From Erwinia mallotivora (GTDB lineage Bacteria > Pseudomonadota > Gammaproteobacteria > Enterobacterales > Enterobacteriaceae), in NCBI RefSeq assembly GCF_000590885.1, contig NZ_JFHN01000025.1, positions 44,605 to 108,604 on the forward strand: 64,000 nt of DNA, given 5' to 3'. Within the stretch, counting starts at the first letter, position 1, and every line of letters starts with the position of its first letter. Made by a program: the position numbers and the translations under genes. The notes beneath the pieces are model-generated. The model was not told the DNA's origin, ran no database searches, and saw only the letters and a program-made list of their open reading frames with translations. Of this stretch, positions 26,721-36,047 are shown one piece after another.

Positions 26721-27542
26721 TTAGTTCTGCGTGGTGGCCAGATACGAAAAGGCACTGAGCAGGCTGACCAGGGTTGCCATATCCGCCGCGCTATAGCTGA
26801 CCGTCACCGCATCCCGCCGCTGCACGCCGGGGATCAGGCAGAACAGATCGCCAAGCACCGGCTTTGCCACCATCAGCTCCAGCGTCAGAGGTGCCTGCAA
26901 CCGGGTGGTTTGCCCTGTACGCGCCTGCCTTACTGCCCGTTCCGCCGCATCAATGATGGCAGCGCAGGCTGACTGTGGACTGAGAGATTCCGCGCAGGTT
27001 TGCGAAATGGCCCGTTTGACGCAGACATAATCGACGGTGGGATAGTAATGGGCGATCCATTTTTGCAGCGTATCATCGCCGGTCACCAGCCACAGCGGCG
27101 TACCACGCTCCGCACCGGCGGCGGCATAGATGTCGCTCTCGCCCATCACTTCCCCGTTGATCTTCACCCGGTAAAATGCCCGCCCGTTGATGGTGTGAGC
27201 CAGTACGCCAGATTCCCCGGCCGCGCTGTGATAGCCAACAAACATCATGCCGTCATACTGCTGTTGCGCCAGCCCTTCCACCATCGACAGGCCACGCGGT
27301 TTGCCCTGCACCAGACGCGCCCGTGGGTCGATATTTTCCGCCCGCAGATTGGTCATCTGAGCGTGGCTGTCCGCGACCACCACCTCGCTGGCCCCTCCGG
27401 CAAACGCACCGGCAATCGCAGCGTTGACCTCCTGTTCCATCAGTCCCCGCGCCAGCTGATATTCCGCATGGCCCGGACTGCACTGCTCCGGGCGCATCAC
27501 GCCCGCAACACCCTCGATATCGGCAGAAATAAAAATTTTCAT
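26721..27542 (-). CDS. D-aminopeptidase DppA family (M55)
   Basis: Zinc D-aminopeptidase related to Bacillus DppA, which cleaves D-Ala-D-Ala and similar peptides. It has 273 residues from MKIFISADIEGVAGV at 27542, matching the 274 of DppA; the frame opens 19 codons earlier. Metal and catalytic residues: D-x-E in SADIEG, His in DSHAQM, His in GYHSAAG, His in LAHTING. Last gene of the minus-strand block, 60 nt after the S58 gene. Cytoplasmic: acts on imported peptides. Confidence 0.93.
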   Translation of the reverse strand: MKIFISADIEGVAGVMRPEQCSPGHAEYQLARGLMEQEVNAAIAGAFAGGASEVVVADSHAQMTNLRAENIDPRARLVQGKPRGLSMVEGLAQQQYDGMMFVGYHSAAGESGVLAHTINGRAFYRVKINGEVMGESDIYAAAGAERGTPLWLVTGDDTLQKWIAHYYPTVDYVCVKRAISQTCAESLSPQSACAAIIDAAERAVRQARTGQTTRLQAPLTLELMVAKPVLGDLFCLIPGVQRRDAVTVSYSAADMATLVSLLSAFSYLATTQN

Positions 27543-27602
27543 CGGTGACCTTTGGTAATAAGCAACGCGCCGGGCCGGTAAACAACCTGTTCGACGCAAC
27601 AG

Positions 27603-28667
27603 TTAAATAAGCGGGCTGACGCCGGACAGCGCCAGCCTGTCCAGCACCTCACTCAGTGTCGGACGGTGATGACCGCGAAAGCCGGTTACCGGCTGCGCGC
27701 TCAGCAGCGCATCCAGCACCGCATATTCGGTCGCATCCGCCGCCGCCGCCAGCAGCGGCTCAAGGGTGGACTCCTCCGGCGGTTGTGGGGTGCCGGCGGT
27801 GGAAAACGCCACGGCGATATCACCGGAGCCGTGTCCCCAGTAGCTACCCAGCCGCCCCAGCCCGGCACCTGCGCGTTTCGCCACGCGCTTCAGCTGTCGT
27901 GCATCCAGCGGCGCATCGGTGGCCATGATGATGATAATGGAACCGGCATCACGCTGCGGCGTCAGCGCAGGCAGTAATGGCGCGATCACCTCCCCCATCC
28001 GCACGCCGTCGAGGGTCAGCGCATTCAGGGCACCAAAGTTTGCCAGCACCAGTACGCCCAGCGTGGCATTCAGCGCAGGTAACCGCCGTGAGGCCGTCCC
28101 AATGCCGCCCTTGAGGCTGAAACAGCTCATCCCGCGACCGGCACCAACGCTACCACGGGCGAAGTCGGCACGGGCATCGGCCAGCGCGCGGAACGCCATC
28201 TGTTCGCTTACCGCCAGCGCCTGAATATCATTCAGCCAGCCGTCATTGCACTCCAGCACCAGCGGATTGACCGTCGGCAACGAGCGGCCCAGTTCAGGAT
28301 TGCGCCCGATGGCATCGCGCACCAGCGCGGTAAACAGCGTCCCCACCGCCAGCGTGTTACTCAGCAGGATCGGCGTTTGCAGTACGCCAAGCTCCTCAAT
28401 CTGGATCAACCCCACCGGCTTGGCGAAACCGTTCAGCACCGCAACGCCGCAGGGCAATGGGTTGAGGAACAGATTATCGCCCGGTGGCACGATTGCCGTT
28501 ACGCCGGTCTGCCGTTCACCTTCAGCCAGCGTGTTATGCCCGACGCGTACGCCAGGCACATCACTCAGGCTGTTGCTCAGGCCAGGCGTACCACGCGGTG
28601 CGCCCAGCTGGCGGCTGGCACGCCAGCGTTGCAGTAACAGCTCAACCGCCGCCCGTTGGTAATCCAT
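27603..28667 (-). CDS. P1-family aminopeptidase (S58, DmpA/BapA-like)
   Basis: Self-cleaving N-terminal nucleophile aminopeptidase, 354 residues. Relatives DmpA and BapA release N-terminal D- or beta-amino acids. SLKGGIGTAS and GSVGAGRGM match the family. The processing site is Gly242-Ser243 in QRDAGSIIIIMATDAPL, giving a two-subunit enzyme with Ser243 as nucleophile; GHGSGDIAVAFSTA follows. It starts at ATG 28667 with GAAAGGATG upstream, 3 nt after the permease stop. Specificity inferred from the operon. Confidence 0.9.
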   Translation of the reverse strand: MDYQRAAVELLLQRWRASRQLGAPRGTPGLSNSLSDVPGVRVGHNTLAEGERQTGVTAIVPPGDNLFLNPLPCGVAVLNGFAKPVGLIQIEELGVLQTPILLSNTLAVGTLFTALVRDAIGRNPELGRSLPTVNPLVLECNDGWLNDIQALAVSEQMAFRALADARADFARGSVGAGRGMSCFSLKGGIGTASRRLPALNATLGVLVLANFGALNALTLDGVRMGEVIAPLLPALTPQRDAGSIIIIMATDAPLDARQLKRVAKRAGAGLGRLGSYWGHGSGDIAVAFSTAGTPQPPEESTLEPLLAAAADATEYAVLDALLSAQPVTGFRGHHRPTLSEVLDRLALSGVSPLI

Positions 28668-28670
28668 CCG

Positions 28671-29570
28671 TCATCCTTTCAGTTTGGGGTCGAGGGTATC
28701 GCGCAGCGCATCTCCCAACAGATTAAACGCCAGCACGGTGATAAAAATGGCAAGGCCGGGAAAGACGCTGACATGCCACTGCCCGGCCATCATCATGCTG
28801 CGGCTCATCGCCAGAATATTGCCCCACTCCGGGACGTCCGGCTCCGGCCCCAGACCAATAAAACTCAGCCCGGCGGCGGTAAGGATGCTGGTGCCAATGC
28901 GCATGGTGAAATAGACAATAACGTTGGACAGCGTGCCCGGCAGGATATGACGAAGGATGATCACCCGGTCCGGCGCGCCTGCACAGCGCACCGCCTCGAC
29001 ATAGGCCGCCTGCTTCAGCGACAGCGTCGACGCCCGCACGATACGGGCAAATACCGGCACGCTGAAAATGGCCACGGCAATGATAACGTTATTCAGCCCT
29101 GGCCCCAGAATCGCCACCACCGCAATCGCCAGCAGCATACCAGGAAAGGCAAACAGCACGTCAGAGCCGCGCATAATCAGCGTGTCCACCCAGCGACCAT
29201 AGTAGCCCGCCAGCAACCCCAGCAGGATGCCGACCTGCATTCCGGAGGTGACCGACAGCACGCCGACATAAAGCGAAATGCGCGCGCCGTAGATAATGCG
29301 GCTCATCACATCCCGCCCAAGATCATCCGTCCCCATCCAGTGCGCGGCGGAAGGCGGTGACGACAGCGCCATCCAGTCCGGCGTCATCGGGTCCCACGGT
29401 GCCAGCCAGGGCGCGAACAGCGCCACCATCACCAGCAGCAGGATAAATCCTCCGGAGAGCAGCGCCAGCGGGTTACGCAACAGCTGTTGCAGGAAATCAC
29501 GCCACGGGGAACGCAACCGGCTGTTATCCTCTGCGCTACCGGCCAGCGCGGTGTGGGAGTGAGTCTTCAT
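28671..29570 (-). CDS. Peptide ABC transporter permease (DppC/GsiD-like)
   Basis: Inner-membrane permease, 299 residues. The N-terminal helix (LALLSGGFILLLVMVALFAP) and SAAHWMGTDDLGRDVMSRII are DppC-type; the EAA loop ends YVEAVRCAGAPDRVIILRH. The start overlaps the other permease's stop by 4 nt. It forms the channel with the following DppB-like protein, fed by the binding protein at 30547 and the fused ATPase at 32085. Confidence 0.93.
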   Translation of the reverse strand: MKTHSHTALAGSAEDNSRLRSPWRDFLQQLLRNPLALLSGGFILLLVMVALFAPWLAPWDPMTPDWMALSSPPSAAHWMGTDDLGRDVMSRIIYGARISLYVGVLSVTSGMQVGILLGLLAGYYGRWVDTLIMRGSDVLFAFPGMLLAIAVVAILGPGLNNVIIAVAIFSVPVFARIVRASTLSLKQAAYVEAVRCAGAPDRVIILRHILPGTLSNVIVYFTMRIGTSILTAAGLSFIGLGPEPDVPEWGNILAMSRSMMMAGQWHVSVFPGLAIFITVLAFNLLGDALRDTLDPKLKG

Positions 29571-30499
29571 GCAGGCTCCTGACGCAGTCGGATCGCCGGA
29601 TTAACCACCGCATACAGCAGATCCACCAGCAAATTAATTACAATGAATTCAAATACAAACAGCATTACCAGTGCCTGAATTACCGGCTGGTCCTGGCTTT
29701 TGATCGACTCGATCAGCAGCCAGCCCAGGCCCGGCCAGCTGAACACGGTTTCCACCACAATCGATCCGCCCAGCAAAAAGCCAAACTGCAACCCCAGCAT
29801 GGTGATCACCGGGATCAGCGCATTACGCATAATGTGTTTCCATGTCACCAGCCGGTTACGCAGCCCTTTTGCTTTGGCGGTGCGCACATAATCTTCCTGG
29901 GCCACTTCCAGAAACGCCGAGCGGGTGAAGCGCGCCATCACCGCCGCGACCGATGAACCCAGCGTCAGCGCGGGCAGAATAATATCGCTGGCCTTGTTGA
30001 AACCACTGACAGAGAACAGGCCAAACGGCATCGCCACAAACTGGATAAGCAGCAGTCCCAGCCAGAATGGCGGCATGGAGATGCCGCCGACCGCCACGCT
30101 CATCAGCAGCCAGTCCGGCCATTTACCGCGTTTCAGCGCCGACACCACGCCAATGCCCAGCCCCAGCAGCACCGACCAGGTAAAACCTGCCATCGCCAGC
30201 CACAGCGTCGGCATAAATCCCTGGGCAATCACCTCGGTCACCGGCTGCTGGGTGCGGTAAGTGACGCCCAAATCGCCCCTGAACAGGCCACTCAGCCAGT
30301 GCAGATATTGCTGCGGCAACGGGTCGTTCAGCCCCAGATGCTGCCGCGCCGCCTCGACCGCTTCCACGGGCGCGTCCGGACCGGCATAAATACGCGCCGG
30401 ATCGCCCGGCAATAACTTAATAAAGGCAAAAACCAACAGCGAGACCACCAGCAGCACCGGGATCATTTCCAGCGAACGTCGGAGGAGATAAGCAAACAT
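29567..30499 (-). CDS. Peptide ABC transporter permease (DppB/GsiC-like)
   Basis: Inner-membrane permease, 310 residues: N-terminal helix MIPVLLVVSLLVFAFIKLLP, PGDPARIYAG and ARQHLGLNDPLPQQYLHWL as in GsiC/DppB, and an EAA loop ending DYVRTAKAKGLRNRLVTWKH. It lies 47 nt below the binding protein, with a strong hairpin between them. Confidence 0.93.
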   Translation of the reverse strand: MFAYLLRRSLEMIPVLLVVSLLVFAFIKLLPGDPARIYAGPDAPVEAVEAARQHLGLNDPLPQQYLHWLSGLFRGDLGVTYRTQQPVTEVIAQGFMPTLWLAMAGFTWSVLLGLGIGVVSALKRGKWPDWLLMSVAVGGISMPPFWLGLLLIQFVAMPFGLFSVSGFNKASDIILPALTLGSSVAAVMARFTRSAFLEVAQEDYVRTAKAKGLRNRLVTWKHIMRNALIPVITMLGLQFGFLLGGSIVVETVFSWPGLGWLLIESIKSQDQPVIQALVMLFVFEFIVINLLVDLLYAVVNPAIRLRQEPA

Positions 30500-30520
30500 T
30501 GGCGATTTCCCGGTAGCACA

Positions 30521-30538
30521 GGCGGGAGCGCTCCCGCC
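30521..30538. promoter_or_regulatory. 18-bp perfect palindrome after the binding-protein gene
   Basis: GGCGGGAGC/GCTCCCGCC with no spacer, GC-rich, in the 47-nt gap between binding protein and permease. Such hairpins after binding-protein genes protect the upstream mRNA and keep binding protein in excess; there is no T-run for termination. Confidence 0.55.
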
Positions 30539-30546
30539 CGGATGGA

Positions 30547-32088
30547 TTATTTGAACTCGGCCTGCGTAAACAGCAACGAGCCGTCAGCCAGCAATGACAC
30601 ACCTTCAAGATTCTTCTTTTTCCCGACCAGGTTGTCCGGTGAGCCAAGGAAGGCAATCGGCGCATCTTTCCAGATGATTTTTTGCGCGTCGGCATAGGCC
30701 GCAGCCCGTTTCGCCGGATCGGCGGTTTGCAGTCCGGCGGCAATGGCTTTGTCCGTTTCCGGGTTGCTGTAGTAAGAGACGTTGTACGACGTCGGCACCC
30801 AGGATTCGCTGGCGAACAGCGGACGCAGCGCCCAGTCAGCGTCGCCGGTGGAGGTGGACCAGCCGCCATAGTACAGGTCGAATTCAGCCTGCTTCGGATC
30901 TTTCACGCCCCACAATTTCGCGTCACGCGCCCCGGAATCCATTGGCGTCACCGTGACGCTGATCCCGGCTGCGCCCAGCTGCTGTTTCAGGAATTGCGCC
31001 GCGCGGACGCTGGAGGTGGTGTTGGTCACCCACAGCTTTAACGCTAATCCGCTGCCGTAACCCGCCTCTTTCAGCAGTGCTTTTGCCTTCGCCGGGTTAT
31101 AGCTGTAGTCCGGCTCGCTCTGTTTGCTGTAGAACTGCACCGCTGGCGGAATGGCAGAGGTGGTCGGTTTGCCCATTCCCGCCCAGGCCACTTTCAGCCA
31201 GATATCGCGGTTGATGGCGTAGTTAATCGCCTGACGTACGCGTAAATCCGCCAGCGGCTTATGCTGATTATTCATCGCCAGGTAATAGAGGTAGATGCTT
31301 TCATCACGCTGCACCGCCAGTTTGCTGTCGTTCTGCACGGTGGCAATCAGGTCGGAAGGTAACGGATAGATGGCGTCGACCTGACCGGATTTCAGCGCCG
31401 CCACCCGGGTGGCATCTTCCGGTGCCGGAGAGATCATCACGTTATCCACCTTCGGCCAGCCTTTGCGCCAGTAGCCGTCATATTTAGTCAGCTTCACCTC
31501 TTTACCCGGCTGCCAGCTGACGAAGCGGAACGGACCGGTGCCGGTCGGATGCAGACGCAACTGGGCTTCCTGCGGATATTGCTTCAGCACCGCCGGGCTC
31601 CACATCACCGCCGACGGGTGCGCCAGGGTATTGATAAACGCGCCGAAGGAGCGGTTGAGCGCCACCTTCACCTGAGTCGGGGAGGTGACGGTGACCGCGT
31701 TAATCATCTTATACAGGCTGTTACGCTTCAGGCCTTTGCTCTGATCGGCAAGCCTGTCGAGGTTGGCTTTTACCGCTTCGGCATCAAAGGGTGTGCCATC
31801 CTGGAAGGTCACACCGCTGCGCAGGTTAAGGGTGAACTCGGTCGCATCGGCATTACTGCTGTAATCGGTAGCCAGCCACGGCACCAGTTTCATTTTGTTG
31901 TCGAACTGGAACAGGCGCTCGAAGATGCCGCTCTGCACGGAATAGCTGGCATTATCCGAGGTGTCGTGCGGATCAAGCCCGGTGATATCGACATAGGCGG
32001 AAATCCGCAAATCCTGGGCCTGAACCATGCCGCACAGGCACAGTGACAGCGCAAGGGCGACGGCAGAACGGCGTACTGAAGGCTTCAT
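30547..32088 (-). CDS. Peptide ABC transporter substrate-binding protein (GsiB-like)
   Basis: Periplasmic binding protein of the SBP_bac_5 family, 513 residues. Sec signal peptide MKPSVRRSAVALALSLCLCG ending VQA, then LRISAYVDITGLDPHDTSD. VTFQDGTPFDAEAVKANLDR and HPTGTGPFRFVSWQPGKEV are family signatures. The start overlaps the fused ATPase stop (4 nt). Resembles GsiB and dipeptide-binding proteins. Substrate likely peptides carrying D-residues, by context. Confidence 0.92.
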   Translation of the reverse strand: MKPSVRRSAVALALSLCLCGMVQAQDLRISAYVDITGLDPHDTSDNASYSVQSGIFERLFQFDNKMKLVPWLATDYSSNADATEFTLNLRSGVTFQDGTPFDAEAVKANLDRLADQSKGLKRNSLYKMINAVTVTSPTQVKVALNRSFGAFINTLAHPSAVMWSPAVLKQYPQEAQLRLHPTGTGPFRFVSWQPGKEVKLTKYDGYWRKGWPKVDNVMISPAPEDATRVAALKSGQVDAIYPLPSDLIATVQNDSKLAVQRDESIYLYYLAMNNQHKPLADLRVRQAINYAINRDIWLKVAWAGMGKPTTSAIPPAVQFYSKQSEPDYSYNPAKAKALLKEAGYGSGLALKLWVTNTTSSVRAAQFLKQQLGAAGISVTVTPMDSGARDAKLWGVKDPKQAEFDLYYGGWSTSTGDADWALRPLFASESWVPTSYNVSYYSNPETDKAIAAGLQTADPAKRAAAYADAQKIIWKDAPIAFLGSPDNLVGKKKNLEGVSLLADGSLLFTQAEFK

Positions 32089-33968
32089 GGTGTCTCTCCT
32101 GGTGAGGTATTAAAAGCATCGCCTTCTGCCACCCAGTGGTGCGGGGCAACCTGGCGGTAGCGAAGTTTTGCCACTTCAACGCCTGCTTTGCGCAGCGGCG
32201 AAGGAATTTCAGCGTCGTCCAGCTCACGCACGGTGCGTCGCTCAGGATCGGCGACGGGCACGGAAGCCAGCAGGCGACGGGTGTAAGCATGTTGCGGATG
32301 GTTAAACACCGACTGGCGCGGACCCATTTCGACAATCTGGCCCAGATACATTACCGCCACGCGGTTAGCGATACGCTCCACCACCGCCATATCATGGGAG
32401 ATAAAAATCCACGCCACACCGGTCTCTTTTTGCAAATCCATCATCAGGTTAATCACCTGTGCCTGAATCGAGACGTCGAGAGCAGATACCGCTTCGTCCG
32501 CAATGATCACCTGCGGTTTCAGTGCCATGGCGCGGGCGATGGCAATACGTTGACGCTGGCCGCCAGAAAACTCATGTGGATAGCGGCGGGCGTGCTCCGG
32601 CAGCAGTCCGACGCTTTTCAGCAGCGCCTGCACCTGCGGTGTCGCCTCTTCCAGGGATTTAACCAGTCCGTGCAACAGCAGGGGTTCAGCGATGGTGAAG
32701 CCCACCGTCAGACGCGGGTTAAGCGAGGCATAAGGGTCCTGGAAGACCATCTGCATCTCACGGCGCAACAGCTGAAAAGCCGGTTCCTTCAGCTGCGTTA
32801 TCTCTTCACCGCGAAAATGGATGCTCTCCGCCTCACTGGACACCAGCCGCAACAGCGCCCGGCCGGTGGTGGATTTGCCGCAGCCGCTCTCCCCGACTAT
32901 CGCCAGGGTTTCGCCGGGCCACAGGGAAAAATCAATCTGCTCCACCGCATGGACGCGGTGGGTCAGCGCCGAAAACAATCCGCTGCGGATCGGGTAGTAA
33001 ACTTTCAGCCCACGGATATCCAGCAGCGGCTTCTCTTCGTAGCGTGCGGTTTGCTGCACCCCCGCGTCGTCATCCCGTTCCTCACCCGGCAGCGGGAAAC
33101 GCTGCGGCCAGCGCTTTTCCTGCATATCGCCCAGCCGCGGTACGGCGGCCAGCAGCGCCCGGGTGTAACTGTGCTGCGGCTGGCTGAAAATCTGCTGTAC
33201 GCTGCCCTGCTCCACCACTTCGCCGCGATACATCACCACCACGCGATCGGCAATTTCTGCCACCACGCCCATATCGTGGGTGATAAACAGCACCGCCATA
33301 TCGCTCTGCTGTTGCAACTGCCGCAGAATTTGTAAAATACGCGCCTGCACGGTGACATCCAGCGCGGTGGTCGGCTCATCGGCGATCAGCAGCTGTGGAT
33401 CGCAGGCCAGCGCCTGAGCAATCATCACCCGCTGGCGCATCCCGCCGGAAAGCGAGTAGGGATGACTTTTCATCACCCGCTCCACATCGGCAATACGCAC
33501 TTTGCGCAACAGCGCCCGCGCTTTCGCCTGTGCGGTTTTGCTGTCACACAGCTGATGGTCTTTCAGCGCTTCGGTCAGCTGGTCGCCCACCCGCAGCACC
33601 GGATTCAGCGAGGTCATCGGCTCCTGAAAAATCATCGCCATCTCCCGACCGCGCAGCCTGCGCCGCGCCTGGCTGTTCATGCTGAGCAGAGAGGTCGCCG
33701 TGCCACTGCGCGGGGTGAAGTGAATACTTCCCTGCTCAATGGTGGCCGACGGTGCCAGCAGTCCCATCACCGCCAGCGAGGTGACGGATTTACCGGAGCC
33801 GCTTTCCCCCACCACGGCGACAATTTCTCCTTTATTGATGCTGAAAGAGACGCCTTTCAGCGCCAGATTTCGTCCAGCCCGGCCGCTGAAGCTGACGCTG
33901 AGGTCCTTCACCTGTAATACCGGTGAGCAGGTGCCGCCTGCTGAGGCGGACTGAAGAATTTCCGTCAT
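32085..33968 (-). CDS. Fused double peptide ABC ATPase (GsiA-like)
   Basis: Two ABC ATPase domains in one chain, 627 residues, as in GsiA. First half: GESGSGKS, FQEPMTSLNPVLRVGDQ, LSGGMRQRVMIAQAL, LLIADEPTTALD. Second half: GESGCGKST, MVFQDPYASLNPRLT, FSGGQRQRIAIARAM, VIIADEAVSALD (Ala-Val replacing Pro-Thr after Asp-Glu, seen in relatives). I chose ATG 33968 because GGAG lies 5 nt upstream; a GTG at 33995 overlapping the dgcA stop is the alternative. It powers the permeases at 28671 and 29567. Confidence 0.92.
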   Translation of the reverse strand: MTEILQSASAGGTCSPVLQVKDLSVSFSGRAGRNLALKGVSFSINKGEIVAVVGESGSGKSVTSLAVMGLLAPSATIEQGSIHFTPRSGTATSLLSMNSQARRRLRGREMAMIFQEPMTSLNPVLRVGDQLTEALKDHQLCDSKTAQAKARALLRKVRIADVERVMKSHPYSLSGGMRQRVMIAQALACDPQLLIADEPTTALDVTVQARILQILRQLQQQSDMAVLFITHDMGVVAEIADRVVVMYRGEVVEQGSVQQIFSQPQHSYTRALLAAVPRLGDMQEKRWPQRFPLPGEERDDDAGVQQTARYEEKPLLDIRGLKVYYPIRSGLFSALTHRVHAVEQIDFSLWPGETLAIVGESGCGKSTTGRALLRLVSSEAESIHFRGEEITQLKEPAFQLLRREMQMVFQDPYASLNPRLTVGFTIAEPLLLHGLVKSLEEATPQVQALLKSVGLLPEHARRYPHEFSGGQRQRIAIARAMALKPQVIIADEAVSALDVSIQAQVINLMMDLQKETGVAWIFISHDMAVVERIANRVAVMYLGQIVEMGPRQSVFNHPQHAYTRRLLASVPVADPERRTVRELDDAEIPSPLRKAGVEVAKLRYRQVAPHHWVAEGDAFNTSPGETP

Positions 33969-33991
33969 GCTGGCTCCGGTTGCAGGCTGCG

Positions 33992-34957
33992 TCACAGCCA
34001 GATACGTCCCTGGTGATAAGAGAGATAAGGCGAACTGTCTGCCGCCAGCCAGATTGGGCCGTCAAGATCGACGTGCTCCGCCGCCACCGCCACCGGCAGC
34101 GCCGCTTCCATGGCCAGCGACGAGCCGAGCATACAGCCCACCATCAGCCGCAGCTGATGCTGCCGGGCGACCTGCACCATCGCCAGCGCTTCGCTCAGAC
34201 CGCCGCATTTATCCAGCTTGATGTTGATCATTTCGTAACGATTGCGCAGGCCCGCGATATCGCCCAGGTGGTGACAGCTTTCATCCGCGCAGACCGGGAT
34301 CAGATGGTCAAAACGCTGCAAATCCGCGTCATTTCCGGCAGGCAGGGGTTGCTCAATCATCGCTATGCTGTACTGCGTCAGCGCAGTGAACAGGCTGCTG
34401 AGATCCAGACCGCTCCAGGATTCGTTGGCATCAATAATCAGCGTGGCCTGCGGGGCTACCGCACGAATGGCCGCCACCTTCTCCAGAATCAGTTCGCGGT
34501 TCAGCTTGATTTTCAGCAACACCGCCCCGCGAGAAACCGCGTCGGCTGCCGCCGTCGCCATCTGTTCGACGCCGTCCAGACTGAGGGTTTCCGCGGTGAT
34601 GACCGTTTGCGGCGGCACGGTATCCAGATGCTGCCACAGGGTCTGTTTGTTCAGCGCCGCCTGCAGACGCCATAGCGCACAGTCCAGCGCATTTCGTGCA
34701 GAACCAGGCAGTAACCGGCTTTGCAATGCCTCCCGCGACAGGCCATTTTCAATGTCTTCCTGCACGGCGGCCAGTTGCGCGGTAACGCTGTCAGCGCTTT
34801 CGCGGTAATGCGCGGTCGGCGTACATTCGCCGCGCCCGATAAACCCCTGCTGCTCCAGCGTCACCCGCACCACGGTAACTGCGGTACGGGTGCCCCGGGC
34901 AATGGCAAAGGGCCGCGCCAGCGGTAGCTCCACCACTTCAACCTGCATACGGCGCAT
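33992..34957 (-). CDS. dgcA: Enolase-superfamily epimerase: N-acetyl-D-glutamate racemase DgcA or dipeptide epimerase
   Basis: Muconate-lactonizing-type enolase-superfamily enzyme, 321 residues. Catalytic K-x-K in LLKIKLN, metal ligands in IDANES, IEQPLP and CADES, and the second base Lys in INIKLDKCGG. Two readings fit: L-Ala-D/L-Glu dipeptide epimerase (YcjG type), or DgcA, which racemises N-acetyl-D-Glu in the DgcN-DgcA D-glutamate pathway. The DgcN homologue lies 2 nt upstream in the same operon, which favours DgcA. Cytoplasmic. Confidence 0.85.
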   Translation of the reverse strand: MRRMQVEVVELPLARPFAIARGTRTAVTVVRVTLEQQGFIGRGECTPTAHYRESADSVTAQLAAVQEDIENGLSREALQSRLLPGSARNALDCALWRLQAALNKQTLWQHLDTVPPQTVITAETLSLDGVEQMATAAADAVSRGAVLLKIKLNRELILEKVAAIRAVAPQATLIIDANESWSGLDLSSLFTALTQYSIAMIEQPLPAGNDADLQRFDHLIPVCADESCHHLGDIAGLRNRYEMINIKLDKCGGLSEALAMVQVARQHQLRLMVGCMLGSSLAMEAALPVAVAAEHVDLDGPIWLAADSSPYLSYHQGRIWL

Positions 34958-34959
34958 AA

Positions 34960-35967
34960 TCAGCCCTGCTCCTTCAGCAGGGCGGCAATGTCAGCGATAC
35001 CAAAACGCACCGGGTCGGTCGCCGGTACGCCAAACTCATCGCTCACCTGCTGGCAATAGTCACGGGCCTGCTGTTCGCTGAAGTCGGAGGTATTGATGGC
35101 AAAACCCGCCAGCCGGACGTTCTCGCTGGTGACTCTGGCGGCTTGCAGGTTGGCCTGTACGCAGTCCGCAAGGCTGACCATCGGCTGGTGGGGCAGATGG
35201 CGCATATGCGGGCGATGCATTTCGTGACACATCACCAGCCAGTGCGGCTGCGCGCCGTGGATCAGCCCCATGCTGACACCCGCATAGGAGGGGTGAAACA
35301 AAGAACCCTGTCCTTCAACGATATCCCAGTGGTCGTCATCGTTGGCCGGAGAAAGAGCTTCCGCCGCACCGGCAATAAAATCAGCGATCACCGCATCAAT
35401 GGCGATACCTTCGCCTGCCACCAGAATGCCGGTCTGTCCGGTCGCCCGGAAATCAGCCTTCAGGCCCACCTCGCGCATCGCGGATTCCAGTGCCAGGGAG
35501 GTGTACATTTTGCCCACCGAGCAGTCGGTGCCAACGGTCAGCACGCGCTTGCCGCTGCGTTTTTTACCGCTGCCGACGTCCAGTTTTGGCCGCATGTGGC
35601 GGATATCAAACAGTTCAACCTGATGCGTTTTCGCCAGCGCCACCAGCTCCGGATTATCCACCAGCCGATAGTGCAGGCCGCTGGCAACGTTCATACCTGC
35701 GCTGATAGCAGCACGCACCGTCTCCAGCCAGTGCTCTGGCAGAAAACCGCCGGCATTGGCGGTGCCCAGCACCAGCGTTCTGGCTCCGGCCGTGATGGCG
35801 TCAGCAATCGTCATATCACTCAGGCCCAGTGAGACAGAGCAGCCGGGCAGGCGAATCTGCCCAACACATTGTTCAGGCCGCCAGACCTGAATGCCGCGCG
35901 CCGTTTTCGCCGCCAGCGGGTCAGTCACATCGCCAAGAAATAACAGATAGGGTTGAGGGATAAGCAT
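34960..35967 (-). CDS. dgcN: DUF1611 protein, D-glutamate N-acetyltransferase DgcN-like
   Basis: DUF1611 family, 335 residues, with a P-loop-like VGTDCSVGKMYTSLALE in the C-terminal half and a Rossmann-like N-terminal half. Family member DgcN acetylates D-glutamate so that DgcA can racemise it, giving a route from D-Glu to L-Glu. First gene of the eight-gene minus-strand operon (dgcN, dgcA, ATPase, binding protein, two permeases, S58, M55). A long palindrome lies 81 bp upstream. Confidence 0.82.
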   Translation of the reverse strand: MLIPQPYLLFLGDVTDPLAAKTARGIQVWRPEQCVGQIRLPGCSVSLGLSDMTIADAITAGARTLVLGTANAGGFLPEHWLETVRAAISAGMNVASGLHYRLVDNPELVALAKTHQVELFDIRHMRPKLDVGSGKKRSGKRVLTVGTDCSVGKMYTSLALESAMREVGLKADFRATGQTGILVAGEGIAIDAVIADFIAGAAEALSPANDDDHWDIVEGQGSLFHPSYAGVSMGLIHGAQPHWLVMCHEMHRPHMRHLPHQPMVSLADCVQANLQAARVTSENVRLAGFAINTSDFSEQQARDYCQQVSDEFGVPATDPVRFGIADIAALLKEQG

Positions 35968-36047
35968 AGCCAGAGTCTCTTGTCAGGTTGCAGGGTTGCC
36001 TGAGAAGACTATTTCATCAATGCCGGGGGCGGGATAATGCTTGTTTA

